Below are positions 11,391 to 23,600 of a stretch of 64,000 bases of DNA, in pieces. Each line of letters begins with the position of its first letter. Within the stretch, counting starts at the first letter, position 1. Origin of the DNA: Azadirachta indica (Eukaryota; Streptophyta; Magnoliopsida; Sapindales; Meliaceae). Made by a program: the position numbers and the translations under genes. Location of the stretch: assembly GCA_022749755.1 (NCBI GenBank), contig CM040442.1, positions 5,802,457-5,866,456 of the forward strand, written 5' to 3'. The notes under the pieces are model-generated. The model saw only the letters and a program-made list of their open reading frames with translations. It searched no databases and was not told where the DNA came from.

Positions 11391-12455
11391 TTTTTCCTTC
11401 TTTTGTTTTTCCTTATTTTATGTTTTTTGGTTATAGGATATTTTGGTCTGAAATATTTTTTTGCTAATTTAATAAAAAATTTCAAACATAGATGCTTAGA
11501 TAAAGTGGGCCCAATCCATGGACTTGAAACAAGGAAAAAAAGCTCTTCGGGTGGCTTCATCATCCCACAACGGCTCTTTCCACCACTGTTCCTTTCCCCT
11601 GATAATGAATTTACGTCCGATGCGCTGTTGCAATCGATTGGAAGCTTCTTAAGCTCTCGGAGGTCCAATACAACCAACTCCCTCAAACGTGGAAAGGGCA
11701 AGGGGTTTGAGTAGATTCTCTTCAACTTTCTTGAATCCTCTAAGCTAAGTACTTGAAGTCTTGCAAACGGGATTAGATTTTCGGCCAATTCTGGAGGAAT
11801 AATTCATTTTGATTATTTCTTCCATACTGTGGCATCCTTGTATCCGAACATTCTTGAGATTTGGAGCAAAAATAAGCCATGTCACGTGCTTACGACTTAT
11901 ATCAACGTTTTGGAGTCTATGGAAACCGTGAGTTACTCGGATGCTTTTCACTTCTCTGTATACTCAATCTTCAACTCTTCCAAATCTTCACAATTCCATA
12001 AGTTAAGCATCTCCAGATGCCTTAAACTTGGTAAATATAAAATACTGAGTGACTTTGCATCCTTCAATTTTGAAAGGGATAGAGATCGAGTAGTGCTCTG
12101 TAGTACAGGAAGCTCAAGAATTTTTGGAGAGCATGCGGACTTCTTAAGGTGATCATCGTCAACACATTTATATGTTTCAAACAGAGCAATTCTCCTACCA
12201 ACAGTTTACCATCTTCACTCAGAATGCTATCCTGTTCTTGTTCAAATGAACCATATTGAAACGTTCTCAATAGCCGTAACATCTTTAAATTAGATATCAC
12301 TTCCAACGGAATTTTGTGGAGAAGATTAGTATACTCCAACTTCAAACATTTAAGATTAATGAGGTATTTTAACTCTTCTGGAAAATTTTGTATTCCACAA
12401 TACGACATAAAAAGGTGCTGCAGCAAGACCAAATTAGAAATTAGAAATGTTGAAT

Positions 12456-12861
12456 TGATGTAGGACAATTTTAAAATTTAATTAGTTTAAAAATTCTTTT
12501 ATTTTTGTCAATTTAAATGTTATTTATTTTCTAATTTTCTTATTTAGGTAGGAATTATTTTTCTTATTTGAGTTAACTTGTAATATTAGGTTTTCTCTAT
12601 TATATATAGGGAGTTCTTTGTTATTGTTTGAAAAATTTTTTTATTTAATAAAATATTCCCTTTTGATTTTGTTTTTCATAAGATTGTTATCTTGATAGTC
12701 GTATTTTGAGTAATTAGGGTTAGAACGACATTTAATCCCGTCCGTTAGAACGTTTATTTAACTTATTGTGTTAAAGAACTAAATCTATTATGTCGAAGAA
12801 CCGAACGAAATTCGGTGTTTGATAAGATATTTTTATCTCACCCATTATCCTATCTGTGTCA
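12456..12861 (+). mobile_element. Solo LTR (406 bp) inside CNL B LRR
   Basis: Starts TGATGTAGGAC and ends CTATCTGTGTCA, so TG..CA termini, with a perfect 5-bp target-site duplication TGAAT (12451-12455 and 12862-12866). Inside is a TATA-like TTATATATAGGG near 12598 and an AATAAAATATTCCC polyadenylation-type word near 12647. There are no internal retroelement genes, so this is a solo LTR left by recombination of an LTR retrotransposon, probably Copia-type given its size. Confidence 0.75.
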
Positions 12862-14108
12862 TGAATGCCATCTGTTGAAGATTGGGACATGTAGGAGACT
12901 CTGATAAATTCCCAATTTTGTTATTCATCAGTGACATCCGTATAAAATCTTTCCACATTCCAATACTCGGAGCTTTAGTTAATGCAATCCCTGGAAGAAC
13001 CAAAAACTTTTCCTTATTCTTCTCTTGATCAAATGTAGACGCAATCCACAGAGCTATGTCTCAAATTACATCATTCATTTTTACACAATCGTCTTCTTCT
13101 TCCACCAACAGACATGCGTGACTAAGAGTACTAATAATGAAGTATCCTTGATTTCGTGCTCCAATTTCGTCATATTCATCTAAAATTCCCTAACATATCT
13201 AACAATCTATCAAGTCCTCTGTATAAATTCTATAATCTTTCGGAAATAAACTACAATACTGAAGATAAATTCTAGTTTTGTCGCTTGGCAAAAAGTCGTA
13301 ACTGAATTTTAAGCGAGAATATACCCTTGTTTGGATGCTTGAAAATTTAGAGGCTGAACTCCTTAAGACCTCAATTGCATGTTCCCTTCTTGATGTGCCT
13401 TCTTGCAGGCCATGGCACGACCAACAACAATTGAAGCAAGCGGCAAACCACCACATTCTTTGGCCACAGTTTCAACTAGCTCAGGAATAGTAGGATGACT
13501 GTCAAGAGCTTCTTTTCCGACTTTCTCCTCAAATAATTTGGAAGCATCCTTCTATTTCAAGCACTCCACTTTGAAGCATTTATGAGCATCCGTGTATCCA
13601 CATACCTCAAGTTCGCGAATTGTGAAAATAAGCTTTGATGTAGTACTTGTTCGGCTTGGGAGTGGTAAATCCACTATAGTTAAATCAACAGGATCCCATA
13701 TATCATCCAACAAGAATACAAATTTCCTTTTGCTCAAGTCTTGAAAATTTCCCGAGCTTTCTCGTGCAAACTTTTACTCTTCCAAGACTCGTTAAGCAAA
13801 CCAATCTTTTTGGCAATACTTTCCCGGATGTCTTCAATTTCCAAGTCTTTGGATGCTACGGCCCAAATTACAACATCAAAATTGTTTGGGGTCTCAAGGA
13901 ACTGATTGTTAATTTGGGTTAAAAGGGTGGTTTTACCCACCCCTCCCATCTCGTATATGCCAATAATTCTAGCTTGTTCTTCTGTGAGGCATCTCCAAAC
14001 TCTGTCAAATGTTCATTGCAGGCCTACTACTGTTGGTGAAGAGATCTTTCATCAACTGGATTTTCTGGTAGTGTTTAGCCACGTCTTTGAAATCTCCTTC
14101 ACTTCTAT

Positions 14109-14846
14109 TGGTTATGATTCAGAAATCACCAATATCTGAGCTCAGTCTAAGGTCAAGTTCAAAACTGATTTATTCAAGCACTTGAGTCATGAGAACTGAT
14201 GACCTGAAGAACTCTGAGGTTGGGACCAGGTTAGGTCGGTATCAGGTCAGGAGGGGACCAATTCAGGTGGAGACCAGGTTAGGTCGAGACCAAGTCAGGT
14301 CGATATCATATCAGGTGAAAAGCTTGAGCCAGGTCAAGAGTTTCGCTAGTCATGTAAGGCGACGACTTAGAACAGATGTTAGAAAGATTACATTTGGTCT
14401 CTTGCGTGCAATTTTGGAAATTTTTTAGAAGCAAATAACAGAATTAGTTATTCTTTTGTTGTATTATGTTTATAAATACGAGTTTTCACCTTCTCTAATG
14501 AAAGAGATAACTGGTTTTAGTGAGAGAAAATTAAGAGAGAGAAAGCTTATAATTAGCAAAAGAAGATTCAAGAGAGAGTTTGAAATGTCTTGAAACCTTG
14601 TAATTACAAGCTTATAATATGGTTTTCTCATTATTAAATCCCTTTTGAGTTGGTTTGACAATGGATATAGGCCATCTTGGCCAAACCACTTACATCTTAT
14701 TTTCTTCCTCTATTTTATGGTTTTCTGATTGAGTTCTTTTTCTGTGAATTCTTGGTATAGTTTTTTATTTAGATTTGATTGCTAAAACTTAGATTGATAA
14801 GTTGAATTGGAGTCTTGATTGGGTTTGTTCGATTCGTTGCACAACA
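14109..14846 (+). mobile_element. Solo LTR (about 738 bp) inside CNL B
   Basis: Interrupts the sequence between the coiled coil and NB-ARC. It begins TGGTTATG and ends CACAACA. The flanks ACTTCTAT and ACTTTAT resemble an imperfect target duplication, so the exact ends are uncertain. It carries a 16-bp tandem repeat (14224-14319), a TATA box TATAAATA (14471-14478) and a downstream stem-like word (GGATATAGGCCA..TTGGCCAAACCA) of a kind common in Tnt1-like Copia LTRs and also seen in the LTR in CNL D. Confidence 0.6.
14224..14319 (+). repeat. 16-bp minisatellite, six copies
   Basis: Six consecutive 16-base units with consensus close to GACCAGGTCAGGTCGA, in perfect register. It lies about 150 bases upstream of the solo LTR TATA box, in the U3 position where Copia elements often carry tandem enhancer boxes. 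Confidence 0.85.
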
Positions 14847-15239
14847 CTTTATTTCTGCACAACTAGCAGTGTTTTGAATACCTTTTCCCCGAACTTTTAG
14901 GTTAACATGCAATGCTTGGAAAAGAAGCCTCCAAGGCAAAGCTGCTCAACTTCTAGACGCCTTCGTCTTATAAGTTCTTTAGCTTCAGTTTCCACATCTT
15001 GCACCCTGAAAACCCAACGTTGCACTTGTTGAAGCCGTTTCATCCCTTGCTGTTCAGCAACGGTAACTTTGATGACCAGATCATTCCTTGTTTCAATTAG
15101 CTTTTCTAATTCTGTATGCTGCTTCTCTAACCGTGCCATCAAGGTAACGAGAAATGGTATCATCACATGAGAATGAGGGTGAACAAACGTTGCCCATTGT
15201 GACTTCAACAAATGGGAAATTGGTGCGATAAGTACGAAA

Positions 15240-18105
15240 GAAAATTAAATTTATGGTTCCCGATAGTGTTGGCGAGAAGTAAGGCTGTAGGTGAGGGGAA
15301 GACTATGTATGCATGTTTCTTAGACTGCAATTAGTGCCTTGTCTTTTATCAGGTCATGGGATTTAAAACTTAAAAAATTAAATTAAATTCAAGAAAATTA
15401 CTTTCATGCATCATGATAACTTTTATTGTGCGTTCACACATGGGCCGGAAGAACAAAGAGCCACAATTTCAAAAGCAAAAGGATGAATGATTTATTATTA
15501 TCTAACTCTCGAGACGACGAGACCCCGATACTTGTATAATTAAAAGAATCCTATTCTATATATATCATTTATTTTGCAAGATGACTTTATATTTGTAACT
15601 TTTTTAAATCAAACCAGTAACATATAAGAAGAACAAGCCAAAATGCATTATAGGCTACAGCGACCTAACCTAACCTTAGTATTTTTTTAATAAAAAACAG
15701 TAATAGGAAAGGAAAGAGTCCATAATTTTATTTTTGACTGTATTAAATTAAATATTTAACTTAAGTAATTTTGTCAACTTTAATAACAGAAAAGATTTTA
15801 TATGTTAAAATGAAAATAATATGCCAAGTAGGATGGGATATTCTAGATCACTTATTAGCACGCTTCATTACAATCTTAAAAGTTACAATATTTTGTAAAT
15901 TAACCTCCTGTAATATAAGAAGTAATCCTATGCATCAGTGAGTGAAGTTAAAATTATATTTCAAGTAATTAAAAATTGTTAAATCTACAAAGTTAGAAGG
16001 ACCAAAAATTTTAAAATGTCGATTCATTAATATTTGAGGTTAAAAATAGAAGCATTTTAAAGTTAATGCCATTATAACATGAGAACATAGTTTGAAACAC
16101 AAATATGTTCCAATGTAGCTCCTATATGAACAGGAATTTATTTTATTCATTAATTTATCACAATTACAAGATTTGATTACATATTAAATTATTCATATCA
16201 ATATGTAATGCAAGATGTCATTTCGAGAAAACTTCGGAAAAATATTAAAATATAATACTTTGAAAGTTTTATTACTCTATATTCAATTCGTTAATCATTT
16301 AGAATCTTTTTTAAAAGATGATTATGATAAGCTAAGAAATTTATCTAAAAAAAATTAATAATTTCAAGAAAAAAGGAGATAGTTAGGTGTCTTAGAATTA
16401 TTTAATGTCTATTGGGTTTTGTTTCTTTCTTGCTTTCTCTTTTCAATCATCTTTCTGCCTTTTTTTCTTATAAACTTTGCTCTCTTTTTAATATATTTTC
16501 TCTCTACTCTTAATAAAAAAAGAATATCTTATATCAACTTTCAGTCCTTAGTCGTGTCGCTATTTCAATAAGTTTGACATTTTTTCCTTCACAAGTAAAA
16601 ATAATAATAATAATAATAATAAATAAATAAAAAATAATTTCTAGTTCTTTCATTGTTTACTTGTCTTTAGTTAACCTTATAAGATTCCTAATTAGCTGGG
16701 TGTTTGTTTTTCATGTATATCATTATTTATATAGTTGATTTGGCTAAGGAACAATAATGCATTGCACCAGCAATGCAGCTTATTTATTTCCTTGTGTATT
16801 GTGTACTTGACTGTATCATAGCATGTTTCAGTGTAGTTTAACACATATGGAAAATAAAACAACTAAAAAAATGAATTAGATGGAAAAGAAAATAATGTCC
16901 ATTTTCAATTCCCCACTTGCCTTTAATACAAAGCATTTATCCTACTTAACATATCCAGAAGAACTGTTGGATTTTTTAAATTTAATAAATATTTCAATCA
17001 TAAAAATATAAATAAATGATTTGGTCACGGCATACTAAGACAGCGTCTTTAAGGAAATTTTTTGTCTATTTAGAAAGATTTGAAATTTTTAGGTGTAATA
17101 TCAATTTAACTCTTTAAAATATTTTTTTTATTACTAGCAAACTTTAAATTGTTACATTTTAACCCCTAAACTATTAATTCTAGAAATTCTGCTCCTACTC
17201 CAGAATAATGTTCTGGTGCAAATAAGGCTTTCTAGCAATCTAACTTTCATAATCCAATGTCTTGATTCTATTAAGGTGCATTCTCAGTATAGAACTCTAG
17301 AACAACTATATAATTACTTTTCTCTAATAATATTCATATAGAGAAAAAATTTATATAATTTCTCACTCTCTTTTCAAATGTTCATGACTCTCCTTTTTAG
17401 AGAATAAGGCTCTCAAGTCACTATTATGTCATAAATTAATATTATCATAGAATGACTATTAAACTTTAATTTTGTAACAAGTAAAAACATAAATGAGATT
17501 CGTTATAATATATGCATAACTGTTTATTGAATAATGATTTATAACTAAAATTATAAATAAATTAATGAATGTTAGTTACAGTATTTATATAATATATATA
17601 TATATATATATATAAATACACAAAAGCAGCATACAAGAACTTTTTGCATATTGGCACTTCAATAAGCAGGCAGCTGCCATATACGATAACATCTTTCGAT
17701 GTAGCTCCTATCAACTAATTAGTTTATTTTTTATGGGCTGTATTTGTTGTAGGGTTTTTTTTTTTTTCCCTTTTCCTTTTTTCTTTCTCAGAAATTAAAC
17801 CCAGTAGAGAGTTTTCTCTTCCTATTGGTAATCTTTGATGTGTTAGTTATGAAGCTTTAGCCTAACCCTAGTTTTTAAGGGTTGTAGAGCTCTTTCACTT
17901 GAATTTTTATCTCATTTGGTCCAATTTAATCTACTTGTCTAAACAAATCCTTGTTATTTTACCACTTAAAAGGAAGTGGGAAATAGCATATATTTGTAAA
18001 TTGATTTATCAAATTTGGAATGCATGAATATTTTAGTTTTTTATGCTTAATACATTTTAAGTTTATGATACACGGACACTTGTGTTTGACCCTAAATATT
18101 ACAAA
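15240..18105. other. Intergenic spacer upstream of CNL B
   Basis: No gene seen. 15240-15500 matches the leader and promoter region of CNL C (28330-28600), and 15640-17720 matches 28780-30830, with an extra block of about 240 bases near 17250-17490. There is an AAT/AAAT microsatellite at 16599-16636 and a TA run at 17585-17616. 17790-17990 matches 10080-10260 and 55310-55480. Confidence 0.6.
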
Positions 18106-18112
18106 GCAAAGA

Positions 18113-18232
18113 CTTTGTGGAGACTGTAGAAACCATGAGTTACCCTGATGTTTTTCACTTCCTTTCTATACTCAAATCTTCAACTCTTCCAGATCTTCCA
18201 ATTTCACAAGTGTCCCGAGATGCCTTAAACAT
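18113..18232 (-). pseudogene. CNL LRR relic
   Basis: About 120 bases of C-terminal LRR coding sequence (minus strand), matching CNL B near 11905-12025 and CNL E near 37960-38085. It contains the CATGAGTTACCCTGATG block on the plus strand. It is joined directly to duplicated spacer (18240 onward), so all other parts of that CNL copy have been deleted. Confidence 0.7.
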
Positions 18233-18239
18233 TTTTTTT

Positions 18240-18490
18240 CCAATATATCTTGGTTGAATTAAATTGGAAGTGGTAAAGTATAAAATACCACATGTTAATT
18301 TTTTCATTTCAAGAAGAAACTTGATGAAATGAGAAACATTTATTGACTTAAAAAGTAAAATACCCCTACTTGGGAGACCTTAAAATTAAAGCCTTATTCC
18401 TAAAACTATAAGATATATGTATATTATGAGTATTGCGGCAGATATCAAATCCTCGGGTCGTGCTTTCCGAAACATTATTCCTATCCAAAT
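18240..18490. repeat. Duplicated intergenic segment, partial copy 4
   Basis: Matches 4320-4560 and 56810-57040, including TTGATGAAATGAGAA, CTTAAAATTAAAGCCTT and TTCCGAAACATTA. It lies just upstream of the LINE insertion. Confidence 0.7.
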
Positions 18491-18573
18491 ATTGCAATTA
18501 TCGTTTCATAATTCGTATTTCAAAAATTTAATTGAAGCCATGTAGATAAATAGGACGTCAATAGCATTTCTTT

Positions 18574-18590
18574 AAAATTGTATTAGTCAG
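18574..18590. repeat. LINE target-site duplication, left copy
   Basis: AAAATTGTATTAGTCAG, identical over 17 bases to 25382-25398. Confidence 0.95.
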
Positions 18591-18805
18591 AGAATTGTCG
18601 AGGTCCAAATTATTATTGTTGGCTTGTTCCTTAATGTCTTGGCTTTGGGTGAAAATAAGCCATAGGAAGAAAAAGTTTAAAGGAAAGAGAGAGTTCATTT
18701 AGGAAGTAATTAATCAGGCCGCCACTACTGCTTGCCGGAGAAAAGTTTTCCTAGCAAATTAAGTACAGAAAATTCAACATTTCTGCTGGGCTTATTTGTA
18801 CACCA

Positions 18806-20634
18806 ATGAAGAATTCTGCTGGGCTTCCGATCTTCAATTGGAAAATGACCTCTTCCTCGACGGATGCAACTATGTTACTGGATCAACTTCGTCAACTAAT
18901 CGCGCCACCAAATCAGACGATTCAGAATGCTCCTGATCTCCGAACGAAGAAACCAACATTCGCTTCATTATTAACCGCTCCGAATGACATCTCTGAATTT
19001 TCGAAACAACTTCCAATCTCTCAGCTTCGGGGGCACATTACCGTGGTCAAAATCGAGCAGAGCTCCATAAGGAGCAACTTAATCTCTGCAAGACGAACTT
19101 GATTGGGCGGATAGCTCTCGGCCAGGTTCCAAACCTGTGAAAGTGGAGGATCTACAGAAATTTTTGCACAAGGTTTGGCAAGCAGAAAAACAATGGCGTA
19201 TGACACCATTGGCTAGGGGTTTCTATGATTTACATTTTTCGGAAGAAGCGGACATGAGAAAAGTTTGAGGAAGTGGCTACTGCACTTTACCACAGGGAGT
19301 CTTTAGACTTTATCAATGGCAGCAAAACTTCAATCCATATGACCCAAAAATCCAGTCGCATGTACAATTAAGGATCCGCTTATATGGATTAAGCATGGAA
19401 TACTGGCACCCAAGAATCTTAATGACTATCGCTCGAGGAGTTGGAATTCCTCTTCTGATAGATCAAGCTACCAGAGACATGAAGTATGGTTTCTACGCAC
19501 GTATACTAGTAGAAGCAGATCTCTCGAAGCCATTACTAGATTCTGTAACTGTCGAATTGCCGGATTTCGGATTCGATGTTGAAGTCCATTATGAGAACCT
19601 TCCTGCCAAATGCAATAGCTGCAACAAATTTGGCCATGCTGAACACCAATGCCGGCTCAAGAAAAATCCAAACACTCAACTCATCAGCAAAGTTTCATAC
19701 CCAAAACAAAAATTCAAACCAACTCAATCTGAACCTTAGAGATACTGAATATGATGATAAATGAAAACAGCTTGAATTCAAAGAATGACTCCTCACAGGC
19801 AGCCAACGAAGAAACAGAGAACCCGAATACCGTGGCCGGAAATTCAACCGTGAAGCATGGGCCATCCACGGAAGGTGGTGATAATCATTATACTAGCTTT
19901 GTGGACAAAGAGCACGTGCATGTTAGGAAAGGTGCACCACAGGATAGAGTTAATAAAGAAACAGAAGATGCTCTAATAATAGCCAATAATGAAGCTAGTC
20001 AAAAAATGAAATATGGGGAGCACATGCATATCACACACAAGCCATGTGATGAGAACAAACACAAAGCAGGTGGGTCAGATCTTATTCCAAAAGAAGATAA
20101 CATAGAGGCACGGGAACAAGTGCATATGCCACACAAGTCATGTGATAGAGATAAAAATAAAGCTGGTGAGTCAGACGTCATTCCTTTAGAGGATAACATG
20201 GAAACAGGTCAAAGCATTAACGACTACAATGAGAGCATGGACAGGAATATTCCACCTTCTAGAAGTGAGACCATTGAAGTTCATGATACATCTGCCACTA
20301 ATGGGTCACGCCAGACAGATCCACAAGATAAAGATTTGGCTACGTCCTCAGTTGATGGTTCGAAGCTAAAAGATTGTTCATATACGTCAATCCCTCAAGC
20401 TTTGACTGCATCCATAATTGATGGTTCGAGGTTAAAAAATAAAGATATTGTTGTTCCTACGACTTTCAAAAAGAATTGTCTCAAGTTGCCAGTTTTCTCA
20501 CAAAGCCCCCAATTGAGGATGGCTTCGAAATAGTGCAATCTAACTCAACCCGGAAACGTCAGACAGCTAGACAAAAAGCGATAGATGAACTATTCCTCTC
20601 ACGAGGTAGCAATTCTCAGCCTTCTTCTCCATGA
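18806..20634 (+). pseudogene. LINE ORF1 (nucleic-acid-binding protein), frameshifted
   Basis: RNA-binding partner of the LINE reverse transcriptase. Across three frames one can follow a Ser/Thr-rich N terminus (18806 or the next Met at 18845), a DUF4283-like region (words PLARGFYDLHFSEEAD near 19201, SMEYWHPRILMTIARG at 19393-19440, GFYARILVEADLS near 19490) and a CCHC zinc knuckle CNSCNKFGHAEHQC near 19610-19650. A long hydrophilic region (19751-20530) follows, containing two imperfect repeats of an (H)KSCD/HKPCDENK-type unit. Frameshifts occur near 19090-19110, near 19255-19275 (TTTGAGG region), near 19735 and near 20490. The final frame ends TGA at 20632-20634, overlapping the ORF2 ATG. 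Confidence 0.8.
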
Positions 20635-23600
20635 AACTTCTTTATTGGAATATTAGGGGTGTGGCTAACCCCAAATCCAAACAAGACCTAGCCAATTTAT
20701 GCATTGAACATCGTCCAGATCTTGTCGCAATAGCGGAGCCAATGACAGATTTTCAGAATGTGTCAACGGCTTACTGGCGTCTCCTTAATCTTTCCTTGGT
20801 GGCTTGTTCATCACACACCACCCCTAAAGTTTGGGTTTTGAAAGCTAATTCAGTTAGCTCTTTAGATGTTATTACTTCTGGGGAACAACACGTCACTTTA
20901 TCAGGTGTTTTTGATGGGGTTCAGTGCAATGTCTCCTTCATTTATGCATCTAACTATTATGTTTCTCGTAGAACCCTCTGGGAGGATCTTAGTTCCCTCC
21001 TTTCTAGTCGGGATGGCCCTTGGTTGTTTGCTGGGAATTTCAATGCCACTCTTGGAGCTCATGAACAATGTGGTGGAGGCTTAACTGAACCTCTTTCTTG
21101 TGTTGATTGTCAGAATTTTATTGACGATGGTGGTCTTCATCATGTTCTTTCGAATGGTTTATTTTATAGTTGAGCTCGCACAAGCTCTACTGGCCATATT
21201 GAAAGGAAGTTGGATAGGATGTTATGTGATTTATCTTGGCTTAACGCCTGGTCATCGTCTTGTTATCATGTTCTTCCTCGTACTAGTTCTGACCATTCTC
21301 CTTTACTCTTCAATTGTGTTGCAGCTTCCAGTCTTGGTCCGAAACCTTTCCGATTTCAAAATATGTGGTTGCTTCATTCGAGCTTCAAGCATTTTGTGAA
21401 ACAAGTTTGGAACTCTATCGATGTTCATGGCTGTCCCATGTTCATGGTGGTGAAGAAATTAAAAATTTCTTAAATGCAAATTACGCGAATGGAATCACTG
21501 TGTTTGGCAATATTCATGATCGGGTATCTCCAGCTCCTCAAGCTCTCATGGAAGTACAGCAGCAGCTTGCTTTGGTGGGTCCTTCTGAGTCTATCTTAAA
21601 CTCAGAAATAATCGCTAAAAATCGAGTTCTTGAGGTGGTAAATATGCAAGCTACTTTTTTGAGGGTTCGTGCTCGTGTCAAGTGGCTCCGAGATGCAGAT
21701 AAAAGCACGAAGACTTTTCACACATATACAAGAGTTCGTCAGGCTCAGTCTAAGATCACTGGGATGTTTATTAATGATATGTGGAATGATAATCTTATTG
21801 CTATATCTAATCACATAGTCAATTATTATCAGGACTTGTATTCAGCGTCCACTTCAAATACGAATAAGATTTTGGAGCTCTGTCAACTTATCCCCAATAT
21901 TGTTTCCTTTGAAAATAATAATAATCTTGTTTCCATGCCGACTGAGGACGAAATCAAGAGCGTAGTTTTCCAGCTTGATCCGACAAGTGCGCCGGGCGCC
22001 GATGGCTTCCCGGGATCTTTCTTTCAAGGCTGCTGGAATATTGTAAATGTTGATGTAATTAAGGGAGTTCAACAATTTTTCCATGATAGCTATTTATTAC
22101 CTAATCTCAACTCCACCTTTTTGGTGCTTCTCCCTAAGAGCTCAAATGCCAATAAGATTGCGCAATACCGGCCAATCGCTCTCGCTATTTTCTTCTTTAA
22201 AATTATCACAAATATCCTTGCTTACCGGTTGGGTGGTTTCATAGGTAACGTGATTTCTCCTCAGCAGGCTGCCTTTATTCCTGGTAGGAGTATTTAGGAT
22301 TGCATTTCTTTGGTTTCGGAGGGAATCAACTTACTGGATAGGAAAACATTTGGTGGAAATATTGGTTTGAAATTGGATATTACCAAGGCCTTTAACTCTT
22401 TATATTGGAACTTCCTTCTGTCAGTGCTTCGTAGTTTCGGCTTTCATGAAAAATTTGTGAATTGGATTTCCTTTCTCCTTCATTCAGCCAAGTTATCTAT
22501 TTTGTTCAATAGCTCTCCTTATTGCTTTTTCTCTTGCAGCCGCGGGGTTCGTCAAGGTGATCCTCTTTCTCCACTTTTTTTTTTTGTATAGCAGAAGACA
22601 TGCTCTTCAGAGGTATTGCCGCTCTTATTGCTTCTCAGAAAACACTTCCAATCTCCGTCCCGAGAGGTTGTTCTCCTATCTCGCATATGCTATATGCCGA
22701 TGATTTCTTTATTTTTTGTCTAGGAAACTCAAACTCCATTCTTCATTTGGTTCAATTTTTGGAAGATTATGGGTCTGCCTCGGGACAAATCATCAATAAA
22801 AATAAAAGTCATTTTTTCTTGGAAAAGGCGGTGCTATCTCGCAAGGACAGGATTGCTGCGATCCTTGGCTTTCAAGAAAGCTCCTTACCTTCCAATTATC
22901 TTGGAGTTCCTAACTTCCGTGGCATCCCTTGGCAGCGATATTTCCAAGCTTTGGCTGACAAGGCTGGGTCCAATCTTTCAGGATAGCAAGGTAAAATTCT
23001 CTCCTTGGCTGGGAGAGTTGAGCTTGTTAAATTTGTGTTCTCGTCGATGCTTTTGCATAGCTTTCGGGTTTATCTTTGGCTTCGTTCTCTGCTTAACTCC
23101 TTGCAGAAGTGGGCTCGAAATTTTATTCTATCTAGTGACTTCCAGCATCGTAAACTTGCTCTTATTTCTTAGGATCGTTTCTGTACTCCGAAGGAAGAAG
23201 GTGGCCTTGGTATTCGGAAGCTTGATGTGCTCAACCGCTCTTGCTCACTTAAGTCCGTTTGGGATGCCAAAAATTCTATGACTTTATGTGCTTCTTTCTT
23301 ACAAGGTCGTTATGGCTTTAAAGAGAGCCATCGCGTTTTTAATTGCTCTTCCTTATGGGCTGGCTTTCGGTTGGTCTTTGATTGCTGCAATGATGGCTCG
23401 CAACGGATTATTGGGGATGGTTCCTGTATTAACTTCTGGTTAGACAATTGGCTGTCCTCTCCTATCCTTCCTGAGGCTCATGGTCTTCTTATTAAGACAA
23501 CTGTTTCAGATGTCATTCGCAATGTGGCCTGGATTCTGCCAAATACTTTTTTTACCTTATTCCCTCATCTACAACAGCCAATTTCGCAGATTATTCTTCC

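Larger units (their letters stand above)
10040..11510. repeat. Duplicated intergenic segment, copy 2
   Basis: Matches 55290-56660 in order over most of its length, including the embedded LINE tail and SINE-like unit; its right half also matches 3690-4150. It stops abruptly at GTGGGCCCAA (about 11510), after which CNL B coding sequence starts at once, whereas copies 1 and 3 continue with AGTAGATAAAGTAGCATT. That boundary is a deletion or recombination junction. Confidence 0.7.
11496..15197 (-). pseudogene. CNL B, RPS5-like pseudogene interrupted by two solo LTRs
   Basis: Full-span relic of a CNL. The start ATG (15195-15197, MGNVCSPSFS) is kept, but a deletion and frameshift follow within the coiled coil. 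A 738-bp solo LTR (14109-14846) splits the coiled coil from NB-ARC. The P-loop MGGVGKTT is intact (about 13930-13949), but frameshifts lie near 13735 and 13415. MHD reads MND and is followed at once by TGA (13061-13063) where functional copies have Arg. A second solo LTR (12456-12861) sits at the start of the LRR next to a deletion. The C-terminal LRR pieces span 12450-11540 in several frames, and the stop is displaced to 11496. It resembles C more than E or G. No full product is possible. Confidence 0.9.

Noticed and set aside
16599..16636. Short regular repeats as a CRISPR array
   Set aside because: They are AAT/AAAT microsatellites without spacers, in a plant nuclear context.
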